From assembly GCA_023159155.1 (NCBI GenBank), contig JAJNNX010000020.1, positions 1 through 64,000 on the forward strand: a stretch of 64,000 bases of DNA, in the 5' to 3' direction. The DNA comes from Ustulina deusta (Eukaryota; Ascomycota; Sordariomycetes; Xylariales; Xylariaceae). The notes under the pieces were generated by a model. The model had not been told where the DNA came from, made no database searches, and was given only the letters and a program-made list of their open reading frames with translations. How positions within the stretch are numbered: position 1 is the stretch's first letter; the number at the start of each line of letters is the position of its first letter. Of this stretch, positions 13,066 through 22,964 are shown piece after piece. The position numbers were made by a program, and so were the translations under genes.

Positions 13066-13820
13066 TTGAATAGTTTCCCCTCTCGGACGCCGTAGCCGAG
13101 TCCGTATGGCGGCCGGGCCGTATGCCAAGAGCGCCAGGACAAACTAATCCTGATTAGGGTCCCTGGAATTTCCTATTTGGGCTCTCGAATTTCCCAGCGA
13201 AATTTCTGGACCAAACCTTTGTTCCACCAGATTTTAGTGATGTAGATATTGTTGCCCTTCTGCACCTGTCGTCATCATTGTATAGTGAGGTATTTCTGTA
13301 CAGAATTCTCCAGTGGAGTGACCCTAGCCGCATCATCTAAGCTACTTCGCTGAGCCACATAGCTTATGTAACCAATTGATCTTCTCACGAGGGCCTCAGA
13401 ATCTCGCAGCTGGACTATTAACAAAGCGCCAAATCCAACACCTTCGCTAAAAACGAAGGCATACCCGTATATCGATGCCGAGGCTGCTCATGTTTCGGCT
13501 TCTCCAAATACGGCGAAGTGGGGGAGGCTCCTTGAAGATTCGGGTTGCATCGGCTCTTGTGGGGTGTTTTTGACGTTCGTCCACATGAAATTAACTCATA
13601 TATATGAAGAAGCTGTAGCGGTAATTCCAATAACCGAGCGCAACTTCATTGTTGCCAAAAATCATCAAAGCATGATAATGAGGACGGGAAACATTGGCCG
13701 GACCCTAAGGACTAGGCAAGAAAACCATCCGCATCTATACGTCTCGTCCGTCCTCTAACGTCTAGAAGACTTACGCGTCAGTCAACATTGCTAGCATACC
13801 CAAAGCAGTGTTCAAAAAGC
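13066..13820. other. Spacer and presumed promoter of the flavin-reductase-like gene
   Basis: The composition is normal and begins abruptly after the AT-rich block. Short overlapping open frames on both strands look non-coding. No motif is recognised beyond being the 5' flank of the gene at 13,821. Confidence 0.5.
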
Positions 13821-14735
13821 ATGAGCCAAACGTCTGCCACTGCGTCCGTGGAAGGTGTTGCTAGCCCAGCTGAGAATCCGATTGTACCCAAAGTCCATAA
13901 TTTCAAGGAAACGGAAGCCGGGCGGCCAAATTTTGACCACAGCAATACCCCTATCCCGGTTACCAAGTCTCCGAATCCGGACTGGAAGTATGGAGATGGT
14001 GTGGCTATCAACGTGCCAGCGGGAAACCTCGCGCACCAGGAGATCGACCCATATGCTCCAGATCGACTTATGATCCAAAATTACCGTCTTCTAGTTTCTG
14101 GGATTGCACCTCGCCCCGTAGGATTCGTGAGCACGGTTTCTGCAGATGGCAAGACTGAAAACCTGGCACCATTTAGCTACTTCCAGGTAGTGGAACACGA
14201 CCCGCCCATGTTCATTGTCAGCTTCTCCTCGCGACCGGGGAGAATGAAGGACACATACCAGAACCTCAAAGACACTGGCGAGTGTGTCATCAATACGGTC
14301 TCGGAGAACATGATCGAAGCAGTGAATGCCACGTCCGTTGATGCACCGCGGCATATCTCGGAATGGGATATCTCAGGCCTACACAAGGCACCTACCTCGA
14401 CAGTGAAGCCAAAGCGTGTGCGGGAATCTGTGTTTTCTATCGAGGGCAAAGTAATGGATATCAAGGAATTCAAATCTCATGTGACGGAAGGCAAGAGTCT
14501 TGCCGGTTTGGTGCTCATCAAAGCTACCCGGTTCTGGGTCCGCGAAGATGCTGCCAATGAGGACTTTAGCCACATCGACCTCAATAAACTTCGCCCAGTG
14601 GGCCAACTTGGAGGAATGGCGTATGGCCGGATTGTTTCGACGTTTGACCTACCTCGGCCAAGATGGGACGATGAGAAGCCTAAGAGTGAATTGCTGACTC
14701 GACTAGCGAATGAGACACGCGATCCTAGAAAATAG
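13821..14735 (+). CDS. Flavin-reductase-like FMN-binding split-barrel protein
   Basis: A single exon encodes 304 residues. I use the ATG at 13,821 (MSQTSATAS...) because the frame upstream of it offers no ATG. After a proline-rich N-terminus of about 80 residues comes NYRLLVSGIAPRPVGFVST (residues 87-105), then APFSYFQVV and DPPMFIVSFS, the typical start of the flavin-reductase-like FMN-binding split barrel (DIM6/NTAB-type). It ends with a LRPVGQLGGMAYGRI-type motif. Members bind FMN and act as flavin reductases or small flavoprotein oxidoreductases; no signal peptide is visible, so a soluble enzyme is likely. The substrate cannot be told. It is the first gene after the AT-rich block, about 0.75 kb from it, and the frame is intact. 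Confidence 0.88.
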   Translation: MSQTSATASVEGVASPAENPIVPKVHNFKETEAGRPNFDHSNTPIPVTKSPNPDWKYGDGVAINVPAGNLAHQEIDPYAPDRLMIQNYRLLVSGIAPRPVGFVSTVSADGKTENLAPFSYFQVVEHDPPMFIVSFSSRPGRMKDTYQNLKDTGECVINTVSENMIEAVNATSVDAPRHISEWDISGLHKAPTSTVKPKRVRESVFSIEGKVMDIKEFKSHVTEGKSLAGLVLIKATRFWVREDAANEDFSHIDLNKLRPVGQLGGMAYGRIVSTFDLPRPRWDDEKPKSELLTRLANETRDPRK

Positions 14736-16964
14736 AACATAAACAATTGATAGAGCAGGTGTGACTCAGAGCTTACGTTGTCTCCTATGCAGCCTGGCAT
14801 AAGAGTAAAAGTATTTGGGCCAGATCTAATAATTTAATGCAGTCGGAACTGTACGTACTCAACGAGATCATGGTGAGATATTTTGCGGAATCTTTTATTA
14901 CACTATGCGCGACTTAGGTAAGCTTTTGAATGCTTTCGTAAATGCTAAACTAGACAAGCAGATCTATATAAGAATACGGAGGTTGTGACCGAACGATTCT
15001 GTCAGGGGCTGGGTTCAAGACACCTCATTTACGCAGAACAAATACATATATTACAATACAAATACCGGCTGCTGAACCCTTCATTTATGGACTCATCTTA
15101 TATTTGACACGATGATTCACGGAGAAGAGAGGGTGCTCCTTTAACTAAGGATAGGAGTACTTCTGTTATTTAACCTCTGTCGCTATAGTGTTAGGACCGA
15201 AAACCTAGTCATCAGGGCACTGTTCATGAAACTATGACAAAATATGATGTACATTGAGGGGAGAGCTTTCCTCGCTTTCGTATCTATGTCTCAGGAGGAA
15301 ATGAGGGATTAGGTAAATTTGAGGGTAGCCAAAAGACCTCGTATGGCAATATTCATAGCCTAGTGTCAAGAGTGTGTGCCATTATGCCAGATCCTTAGGT
15401 CTGGGGGTATGATAGGCACTTGCTGTTGCGCAAAGGGCCTGAATCGTCTGTGGTACGATCTCTACTATATACAGGACGCCTCCTTTGTCCTAGAGGGTAC
15501 GTTCTAGAAGATGTGACACATTATGTTACAAACCCTAATAGAGTTCAAGGGGATTAAAGTGTCTAAGAGCGAGCGATATCAAGCGGCGCTTGTCTAGAAA
15601 ATTAGCGTTTTGCTAGATGTTAGAAGGTATAGCAGGCGACAATATTTCCTCACTCAATATCTCTCCATCCGCCACATACTGCCTTTGGCTATAATATAAC
15701 ACCGCAACAGCAGAGGTAAGAAACAATAAGACTAGAGACGTAGTCCGATGTTTAAAGCGTTTCAAGTTGTTTCTATTTACATCAACCTAGCCTATTTCTT
15801 ATTGCGTATATCCTTTAGTCGTTCGCTCGTAGCTTTAACATATTAGCCCGAGTGGTTTTTCTTCTCCAAGAATGCTGCTATGTGTCGCAGTTGGTTATTC
15901 TCTCGTTGTGAACGAAGGCATGAATGACTGAACACACGGACTACCGAGCATGTCAACATCAGGCAAGTTAGCTGTGAAAACTCTGCTGGGCTTCTTTGGA
16001 ACTGTGAAATTTGCTCCGAGACGTGTTTTATTCGGTATCCGCCGTCGCAATCCACGAATCCGTGAACTCTGGTCTTATTCTTTCAGAGGTTATTGTATGT
16101 ATGTATACCAACTGTAAATGGTGGATCGGGGGGATTTAGTGTTAGGCCAAGTAACTGCCGGAGTGGGTAAATTACTCAAGTATCGATCTGATGTGCGGTT
16201 TAGTTCGGCGGTGTAAGTTAGTGTGGGTAGTCTGGTTACGTAATTCGACGAACCTCTACATACCTCAGTAGTCGACTGAAGGGAGTCATAACGAATAGTC
16301 AGCTCATTCAAACGATTGTTATTGATTATTTCTGTCTGTCTATTTTTATACCGATGAGATTATGTAAGAACCGAACATCGGTACCTATTTTAGATAGCCA
16401 TGCGCCGGGTCTGGAAGGTCCACGATGCCGGCCTAATTATGGATCAACATTTGGAGGATTCGGGGCTGGGGTGCCGGCAGGGCGGCTCGGGAATTCCCAC
16501 TATATTCCTAGACGGGCGAATCGTAGCTCGCGACGCTTCCATGTGCGAGGGGCTATCCAACGTCCCAACGACCCGATTAAGCAGGAGCTGGGCAAGGAAG
16601 CCGGGGCAGGGTATGGCCGTGGAGACGGATGAAACGTCACCCTCCCCCCCGGTTAGATGTAATAATGGAATAAAGTGAAGGATACCGAGTCTATTTAGGT
16701 GTGGTGTGCCGCAATACACTATATAGATAGGAGCTTGACTACCAATTCGTGAGTATCGAGTTTGCTAATCTAGCTACTTAGTTTACACGGAAAGGCATGC
16801 CAGATTCTTATTAGGATAGCGAAACGCTGATCATCTCGAAGCGGACCCCCACATTCGTTTGTAGATTTCCCCTTTCCGGCATTTAAGATTACGAGCCCAT
16901 GGATCACGGCCTCTAGCGACCGACTCCCATATCTCCGTGATTGTACAGTCGTAAGCCAGTCGAT
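14736..16964. other. Long spacer, no convincing gene
   Basis: This is about 2.2 kb of mixed composition without an intact recognisable gene. Short open frames on both strands do not resemble proteins I know. The only notable patch is a GC-rich open frame at 16,400-16,678, listed separately. The last few hundred bases are the presumed GH92 promoter. Confidence 0.5.
16400..16678 (+). other. Unassigned 92-codon open frame in a GC-rich patch
   Basis: An ATG-started frame (MRRVWKVHDAGLIMDQHLED...) stays open for 92 codons in a patch that is GC-rich compared with its surroundings. I recognise no domain, signal peptide or membrane segment. A second frame is open over the same bases. It may be a gene fragment or chance. 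Confidence 0.2.
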
Positions 16965-19627
16965 ATGCCTCGTTTTGTAAACTTGCCGTCCAGGCTCAAG
17001 TTGGTGGCAGCCATAGCGGCTTCATTATGCCAGGCGCAAGACCTCACGCAATTCGTGTTGCCTAATGTGAGTCTCACGTCTAACTGTACGTGACCGAAAC
17101 ACCTCGAAGTTGACATCGGCAATTTAGATGGGCGATACGAATGGCGGAAACACGTTTCCGGGAGTCAGCCTGCCGTTCGGCATGGTGAAGTTCGGGCCAG
17201 ACCTCTACACCGGCTCTGATAGCTATTCGGGTTACCAGTCGACCGGGAACTTCATCGGGTTCAGCCTACTTCACGAAAGTGGGACTGGGGGCGCTCCCAA
17301 GTACGGCGTGGTGTCTCAAATGCCTGCCCCGGGGACGATAGGGAATCCACTGGCCGACTTGAGCGTCAACCGGAGCAAGGCTGATGAGACACGACTCGGG
17401 TATTATAAGTCGAGTCTATTTAACGGGATTACTGTCGAGATGGGAGCCACTGGCCGAGCTGGCATGTATGTCTACAAGTTCCCTGAAAACAGCGGTGCTT
17501 CTAACGTCGTCGTCGACGTCTCACATGTCCTCTCTTCGTACCGAGGTCAAGGCTTGGGACAGAATTATCTCGGCGGTAACATCACCGTCACAACCACGGA
17601 CGGCGGCATCCGTTACGAGGGGTCTGGGTCCTATGATAATGTATCTCGCCGATGAAAAGCAGACTCTTCGGGGGATATACTGACCGTTGAATAGGGATGG
17701 AACCGCGCCCCAAAGTGGACTGTGTATTTCTGCGGCTATTTCGACCAGGCTGCGACTTTCAAGACCTTTTTAGGAACCACCGCAACAGGCACAACTATAG
17801 CCGAATACGGCGATTCTCCAACTCAAGCCTCAGAGTCGCGACTAGGAGCCGTCTTGACGTTCAACTCCACGAGCGTCACCTCACGGGTGGGCGTGTCCTT
17901 CATTTCGAGCAAGCAGGCCTGTAGCAGCGTAGAGAACGAGATCCCGGCGGAAACGACATTAGACAGCTTAGAGAAGAACGTCAAGGCTGCCTGGGCTGAC
18001 GGAGTGCTGTCCAAAATCACCACAACAGACACATCTAACACGACCAACCTCCAACTGCTGTACTCTTCGTTGTACCACCTCCTACAAATCCCGACGAACA
18101 AGACTGGGGAGAACCCGCTGTGGTCGTCCACAGAGCCGTACTACGACGACATCTTCACATTCTGGGACACTGTAAGCATCCTCTCAATCTGCGACACGCA
18201 GCTCTCTCACAAGCATCCAGTTCCGCTCGTACACGCCACTGCTGCACATCCTGCAGCCAACGGCATACGAAGAGCTCATCCGCTCCATGATCGACATCTG
18301 GAGATTCGAAGGCTTCATGCCCGACGCGCGCTCGTCGTTCTTCAACGGCGCGACGCAGGGCGGGTCGAACGCGGACAACGTGCTCGCTGACGCGTACGTG
18401 AAGGGTGTCCGCGGGGCCGTGAACTGGGAGGACGGGTTCGCGGCCATGGTGACGGATGCCGAGACGGTGCCGCCGAACAACAACGACCCGAGAGACACCT
18501 CGTCGTCGACGAAGGAGGGGCGCGGCGCCCTGCCGGATTGGATCGAGCGCGGGTACATCACCACGAAATACGGACGTTCCGTGACCCGTGCCATCGAATA
18601 GTAAGTAGTCCTAGGTCGAAATTCCGATACATACATTTTCCCTTTTCCTTCTGTTTTTCATCATCATCATCACCAGATGCATACACACATAAACTCACCA
18701 AAAAAAAAAATCAAATGAAATGAAATAAAAATAAAATAAAAAATAAACCAGCTAGCCGCTAACCACCTCGGTCGCAGCGCCCTAAACGACTTCTCCCTCT
18801 ACCAAGTAGCAAAGGGGCAAAACAACGCAACAGCGGCATCGAGATACCTCTCGCGCTCGCGCAACTGGCGCAATCAATGGAACACGAACCTAAGCGCGCT
18901 AAACTTCACCGGCTTCCTCGGGCCGCGCGACGCCTCGGGGAACTGGGTATCGCAGGACCCGCTCAGCTGCGGCGGGTGCTACTGGGGCGACGCCTACTAC
19001 GAGGCGCTGCCGATGGAGTACTCGTTCAACGCGCACCACGACATGGCGACGCTGATGGCGTACAGCGGGGGGCGGGAGGCGTTCGTGGCGCGGCTGGAGG
19101 CCATGTTCACGCCGGGGCTGAGCTCGGGCAACGCGCAGTTCGGGCACACGCTGTTCAATCCGGGGAACGAGCCCAGTTTCGCCACGCCGTATCTGTTCAA
19201 TTTCGCCGGCCGCCAGGATCTCTCCGTCAAGTACAGCCGGGCCGTCGCGCGCTCCTATTATGCCCCGACGGAACCCGGGCTGCCGGGGAACTCGGATGCC
19301 GGCGCCATGGAGAGCTGGGTGCTGTGGAATATGATCGGGCTGTACCCGCTGACGGGGCAGACGACGTTCCTCGTGGCGTCGCCGTGGTTCGCCGACCTGA
19401 GTGTTGATCTGGGCGCGGGGAAGAAACTCGTGATCACGGCCGAGAATGTCGGCCAGGAGTCGTATTATGTCCAGTCGCTGGCGGTGAATGGGAAGTCTTG
19501 GGATAAGGCCTGGGTCTCGTGGGATGATATCTTCGCAAATGGCGGGACTATGGATTTTGTTCTTGGGCCTGCGCCGGTGGACTGGGCGACTGGTGAGTTG
19601 CCGCCGAGCCCGGCGAGCGAGGTGTGA
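16965..19627 (+). CDS. Secreted GH92 alpha-1,2-mannosidase-like glycoside hydrolase
   Basis: Five exons join in frame: 16965-17066, 17128-17640, 17695-18171, 18221-18600 and 18778-19627 (773 residues). Exon 1 supplies a signal peptide (MPRFVNLPSRLKLVAAIAASLCQA). Exon 2 opens with GDTNGGNTFPG and LPFGM (about residues 36-50) and HESGTGGAP, hallmarks of the GH92 N-terminal domain. Later come WDTFRSYTPLL, GCYWGDAYYEALP (Glu566, candidate acid), FNPGNEPSFATPY and GNSDAGAMESW (Asp664, aligned with the family's GNDDCG catalytic segment). GH92 enzymes are calcium-dependent exo-mannosidases trimming alpha-mannose from glycans. Introns are 61, 54, 49 and 177 bp; the first two have CTAAC or CTGAC branch-like sites. 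The last two exons are much richer in GC than the first three. The linkage specificity is inferred. Confidence 0.9.
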
Positions 19628-19966
19628 TTGAATTGCATGTTTGACTAGAGTTGCGTATTCCGCCCATCGCTTGAGGATATGTCATTCAGTCCTGACTGGC
19701 CTTGGCATCGAGAGTGAACTGGCTGGTTTCAAAACCCACCAGTAAAATTGACAAGGAAAAATTGTTCGAACCACCAACGTGCATGCACCGACAGAATCAT
19801 GAGAACATGTCGTGACCTTGGATAATTAATTTCACGTCCCACTAACCAAAACCTTCGCTATGCCCTTTCTAACGTGTACGAAACTGGCCGTCCGCGAAAA
19901 GCCTAAACTGTACCGGGGTATCTAACGATGAGACAACAAGAACTAAAACAAATCTCCGACAATAAT
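19628..19966. other. Convergent spacer between GH92 and the Hfl1-like gene
   Basis: About 340 bp holds the 3' ends of two convergent genes. No further feature is recognised. Confidence 0.6.
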
Positions 19967-22203
19967 TTATAAATGCTCGTGGCCCCAAACATTGCGGAAC
20001 TCATCTTCCTGCCCTGTTGCGTATATCGGGCTCGCCCCATCTTGATCAGAAGTCTCATCTGTCAAGTCATCTTCCTCTGCCTCTGCCGCCAATATTTGAG
20101 GCTCATTTGTGTTAAGTACTGGTGCGCCTAGTGGTCCTTTGCTCTGCGACTCTTGAGCAGCTTGTCCCGAGGGTTCTGGAGCAGATGCGACTTGTGGCTT
20201 GGACTGCTTTTGTTTACCTTTCTTGTTTTGGGTTTCCATGGCCCTTGCACTCGCCCTACTTGCCGTTTTCAAAGCCGCTGGCTTGTTGGACACGCTAATT
20301 GACGACGATGATCGTGATGCATTCCATGCCCCAGTGCCTGATTGATACACTCGTGGACCTGAAGATATCCAGAGATCTCTAGACGGCTCGTTGGCGGTGA
20401 TCACGGGATACTAGCGCGTTGTAAGCAATCTAATAGACCAGAGGTGTAGAATCACTCACGTTCCAATCACCAAACTCTAGTTCCCTAGCTTTCCCGTACA
20501 GGCTCTCATCATCAGGATCTAGCACGGTTTCGGAAACGGAACCGTCTGTATATTTCAATGATCCATTACTGCCACTCGGCCCCGCGTTGGAATTCAGGAG
20601 AGGTGTATTTGCGCTCATCTCCCCCCGCACCTCGCCAGGTTTTGGAATCCAGTATTTAGCCTCCCCCCCACGCTTGTACCTCATGCCGTCGTTGAGTCGA
20701 GCGAATCGAGAGCTCGAATCTTCATGGGCTATGATCTTTCCACTGGAATCAAAGACGCGGTAGCTGTAATTGTCACCTCGGAAGGTCTCCTTAGAGTCCT
20801 CAATAAGATCGACAACACCGAATGCATCTCTCATGGCGTATTTAACGGGCATTCTTGCCGAAGAAACAGTGTTGTCAGCGTAGTCATGCCACGAGAAAGC
20901 GTACCAATGCGCCAGGGCAAAAATAGGCATTTCAATACAAATCAGGGCGTCTTGAATGGCGGCGGCTAGATTATCCTGGGTATACTCTGGGACATCATCT
21001 GGAATGGCTCCGAGCCACACCAAGATGGAGAGCAGGAAGCCCTGCCAGTAGGAGGCAAAGATAATGAGCTTGATGCAAAGAAATTTGGGTACAGGGCGGA
21101 ATGGAATTAGATCGTCATGCATGCAGACCCAAAATAAACCAAGCGAGTAAAGGCTGAGGGTAACACTGATGTTGTAGACGATGGCAGTCCACATATAGCC
21201 GGATGATAAGGAGATATACATTTCCTTATAGGTGTCCGTCGCCTTCATGATGATGGTGGTGACAGCTAAGATCGGTTTGAGCCAGGCATATTGCAGAATC
21301 CCTCGCTTTATGGCTAAAAATGTATAAGGATCGGAAATATCGACCTTGCGTAATACGTGATTTAGGGGCCATAGATGATGGACAGGGGCGCGGCCATGGG
21401 TCATGATGATGAGGGCTCGTTCGCCATTGAGATAGTTGATGAGGAGCTGGAAGAAGGTGTAGATGGTAAAAGCCTACAACGGCCACAGCCATGTCAGATC
21501 CCTGTTGCGAGGAAGACGTGGGAACGGGGACGGGGACGGACGAACCTCGTAGATATCTCTGATAGGATCAAGGAATGCAGCAGCCTTGAGCGATACCATG
21601 CTCACCCAAGAGCTGATGGAGTAGATGGGAACCCTAGAGCGGCGTCAGAGAGGGGTTTCCATACGCCCCCGAGAGGAGACCCTTACATGAGCAGAATACG
21701 GACGACATATCGCTGGAGAAGTGGTTTACGGTAGTTCTTCCTGTCGTGGTGTAAGTACGGAAATACGGAGCAGACACACGGGCAGATCGGGCAGCGCACA
21801 GTTGAAACCATATTGAGCTGTTGGGGCGCGGGTCAGCACGTCTTCTCGGGAGGTGTTGCTAATGCTAATGCTACTGCATTGACGCTTACACGATAGATAG
21901 GAGAGTTGCGGCCAAGGCAAATACACCGGCGACGATGGTGGTCGCAGTGGTGAACTTCTCACCCGTACCTTTCGGAGCCATGTCTGCCGCCAGATTGGGT
22001 GCACACCAGATCGTCCGCCAGAAGAGGTGTTGGGAGTCTTTCAAGGATAGCAGCCGAGAGATTGGGGACGCGACATCATCGACAGGTGTTTCGAGGGCGC
22101 AGTGCTGGTGTGAGGCAATGGTGTAGGGCGAGGAGCAAACGGTCCGCGTGTCCTGGGTGATGATGCTCTTGACCTGGTTTTGGATGCCTGGATGGCCAGC
22201 CAT
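19967..22203 (-). CDS. DUF300/TMEM184-family membrane protein (Hfl1-like)
   Basis: Six exons on the minus strand join in frame: 22203-21890, 21817-21800, 21740-21687, 21633-21546, 21473-20460 and 20410-19967 (643 residues). The second exon is only 18 bp, bridging ...LLSIV and SIWFQL; exon 3 continues KNYRKPLLQRYVVRILLM, a family signature. Then follow VPIYSISSW, SLKAAAFLDPIRDIYE, NYLNGERALIIMTHGR, LAIKRGILQYAWLKP and the WQGFLLS...MPIFALAHWYAF membrane segments, matching the organic solute transporter alpha/TMEM184/DUF300 fold. Yeast and fission-yeast members (Hfl1) sit in the vacuole membrane and bind Atg8. The C-terminal 240 residues are polar and acidic, without an obvious domain. The start MAGHPGIQN (22,203) is chosen because the frame upstream of MAPKGTGEKF looks coding; a start at 21,981 is possible. 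It is divergent from csf1. Confidence 0.9.
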
Positions 22204-22964
22204 ACTAGATGGATGCGTGTTGGCACGTGTAGGTACATGTATGCATGGTGGAGAGCTCGTTACAGTAGGTACCTTACGTGCTGGACTGTACTGTACATAC
22301 ACTTGCCGTACAGGTACCTAGCTAGGTATTGCAAAATCCAGCAACATCGGCGGTAGACCCACCCTTCGATTTTGTACACAGGTCTGCCCAGGCGGTACAG
22401 TGCCCTACCCACTACAGCTTCGGAGCTATGCTCATCCTGGGCACTGATTGGCTCTTGGCGAAGTATGCACCTAAGTACCAAAGGTAGGTAATACATGTAG
22501 AGATGTCTTACCCCAGCTTCCAATCCATCATCCATGATGGTTAATTGAAAGAGGCATGTGCCCGCCACCAACCTTTTGTACAACATCTATGTCATGGTAA
22601 TAATTACTTAATTAGGTACTTAACTGGTAGGTAATTCCCACCTTCTGCTTACGATAGATACAGTACCTACGAAGGTACGCATACTATATACCTAACTGTC
22701 TACCTAGCAGTGTATGCACGTCCGCTCTTCGTCATTAACGAAACACTCGACCAAAAACGGACAGCCTCTGACCTAGCTAATCGTGTCTGCTCAAGGCATG
22801 CGCATTCGGCTGAGGTGTCCGCCTCCCAGGCACAACGAGGAACCCAACCCGTCTTATCGCTAGATACCGCCCTCGACCTAAATGTCTCTCAGCGCTGGAC
22901 TGATCGATACATCACGAGAGGGTAGCGCGTGCCTCTGGAGAAGCCGGGGGAGCTGAGCGTGCCG
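22204..22964. promoter_or_regulatory. Divergent intergenic region with TAGGTACCTA-like palindromes
   Basis: This 761-bp region separates the starts of the Hfl1-like gene (minus) and csf1 (plus) and so should carry both promoters. It is dense in variants of TAGGTACCTA and CCTAGCTAGG (for example 22,261-22,330 and 22,610-22,705). The same words recur in other spacers of this window. No ORF here is convincing. Confidence 0.5.

Noticed and set aside
22710..22925. 71-codon frame in the csf1 leader as an upstream ORF
   Set aside because: It has no ATG at its start and no recognisable peptide; it lies in promoter DNA.
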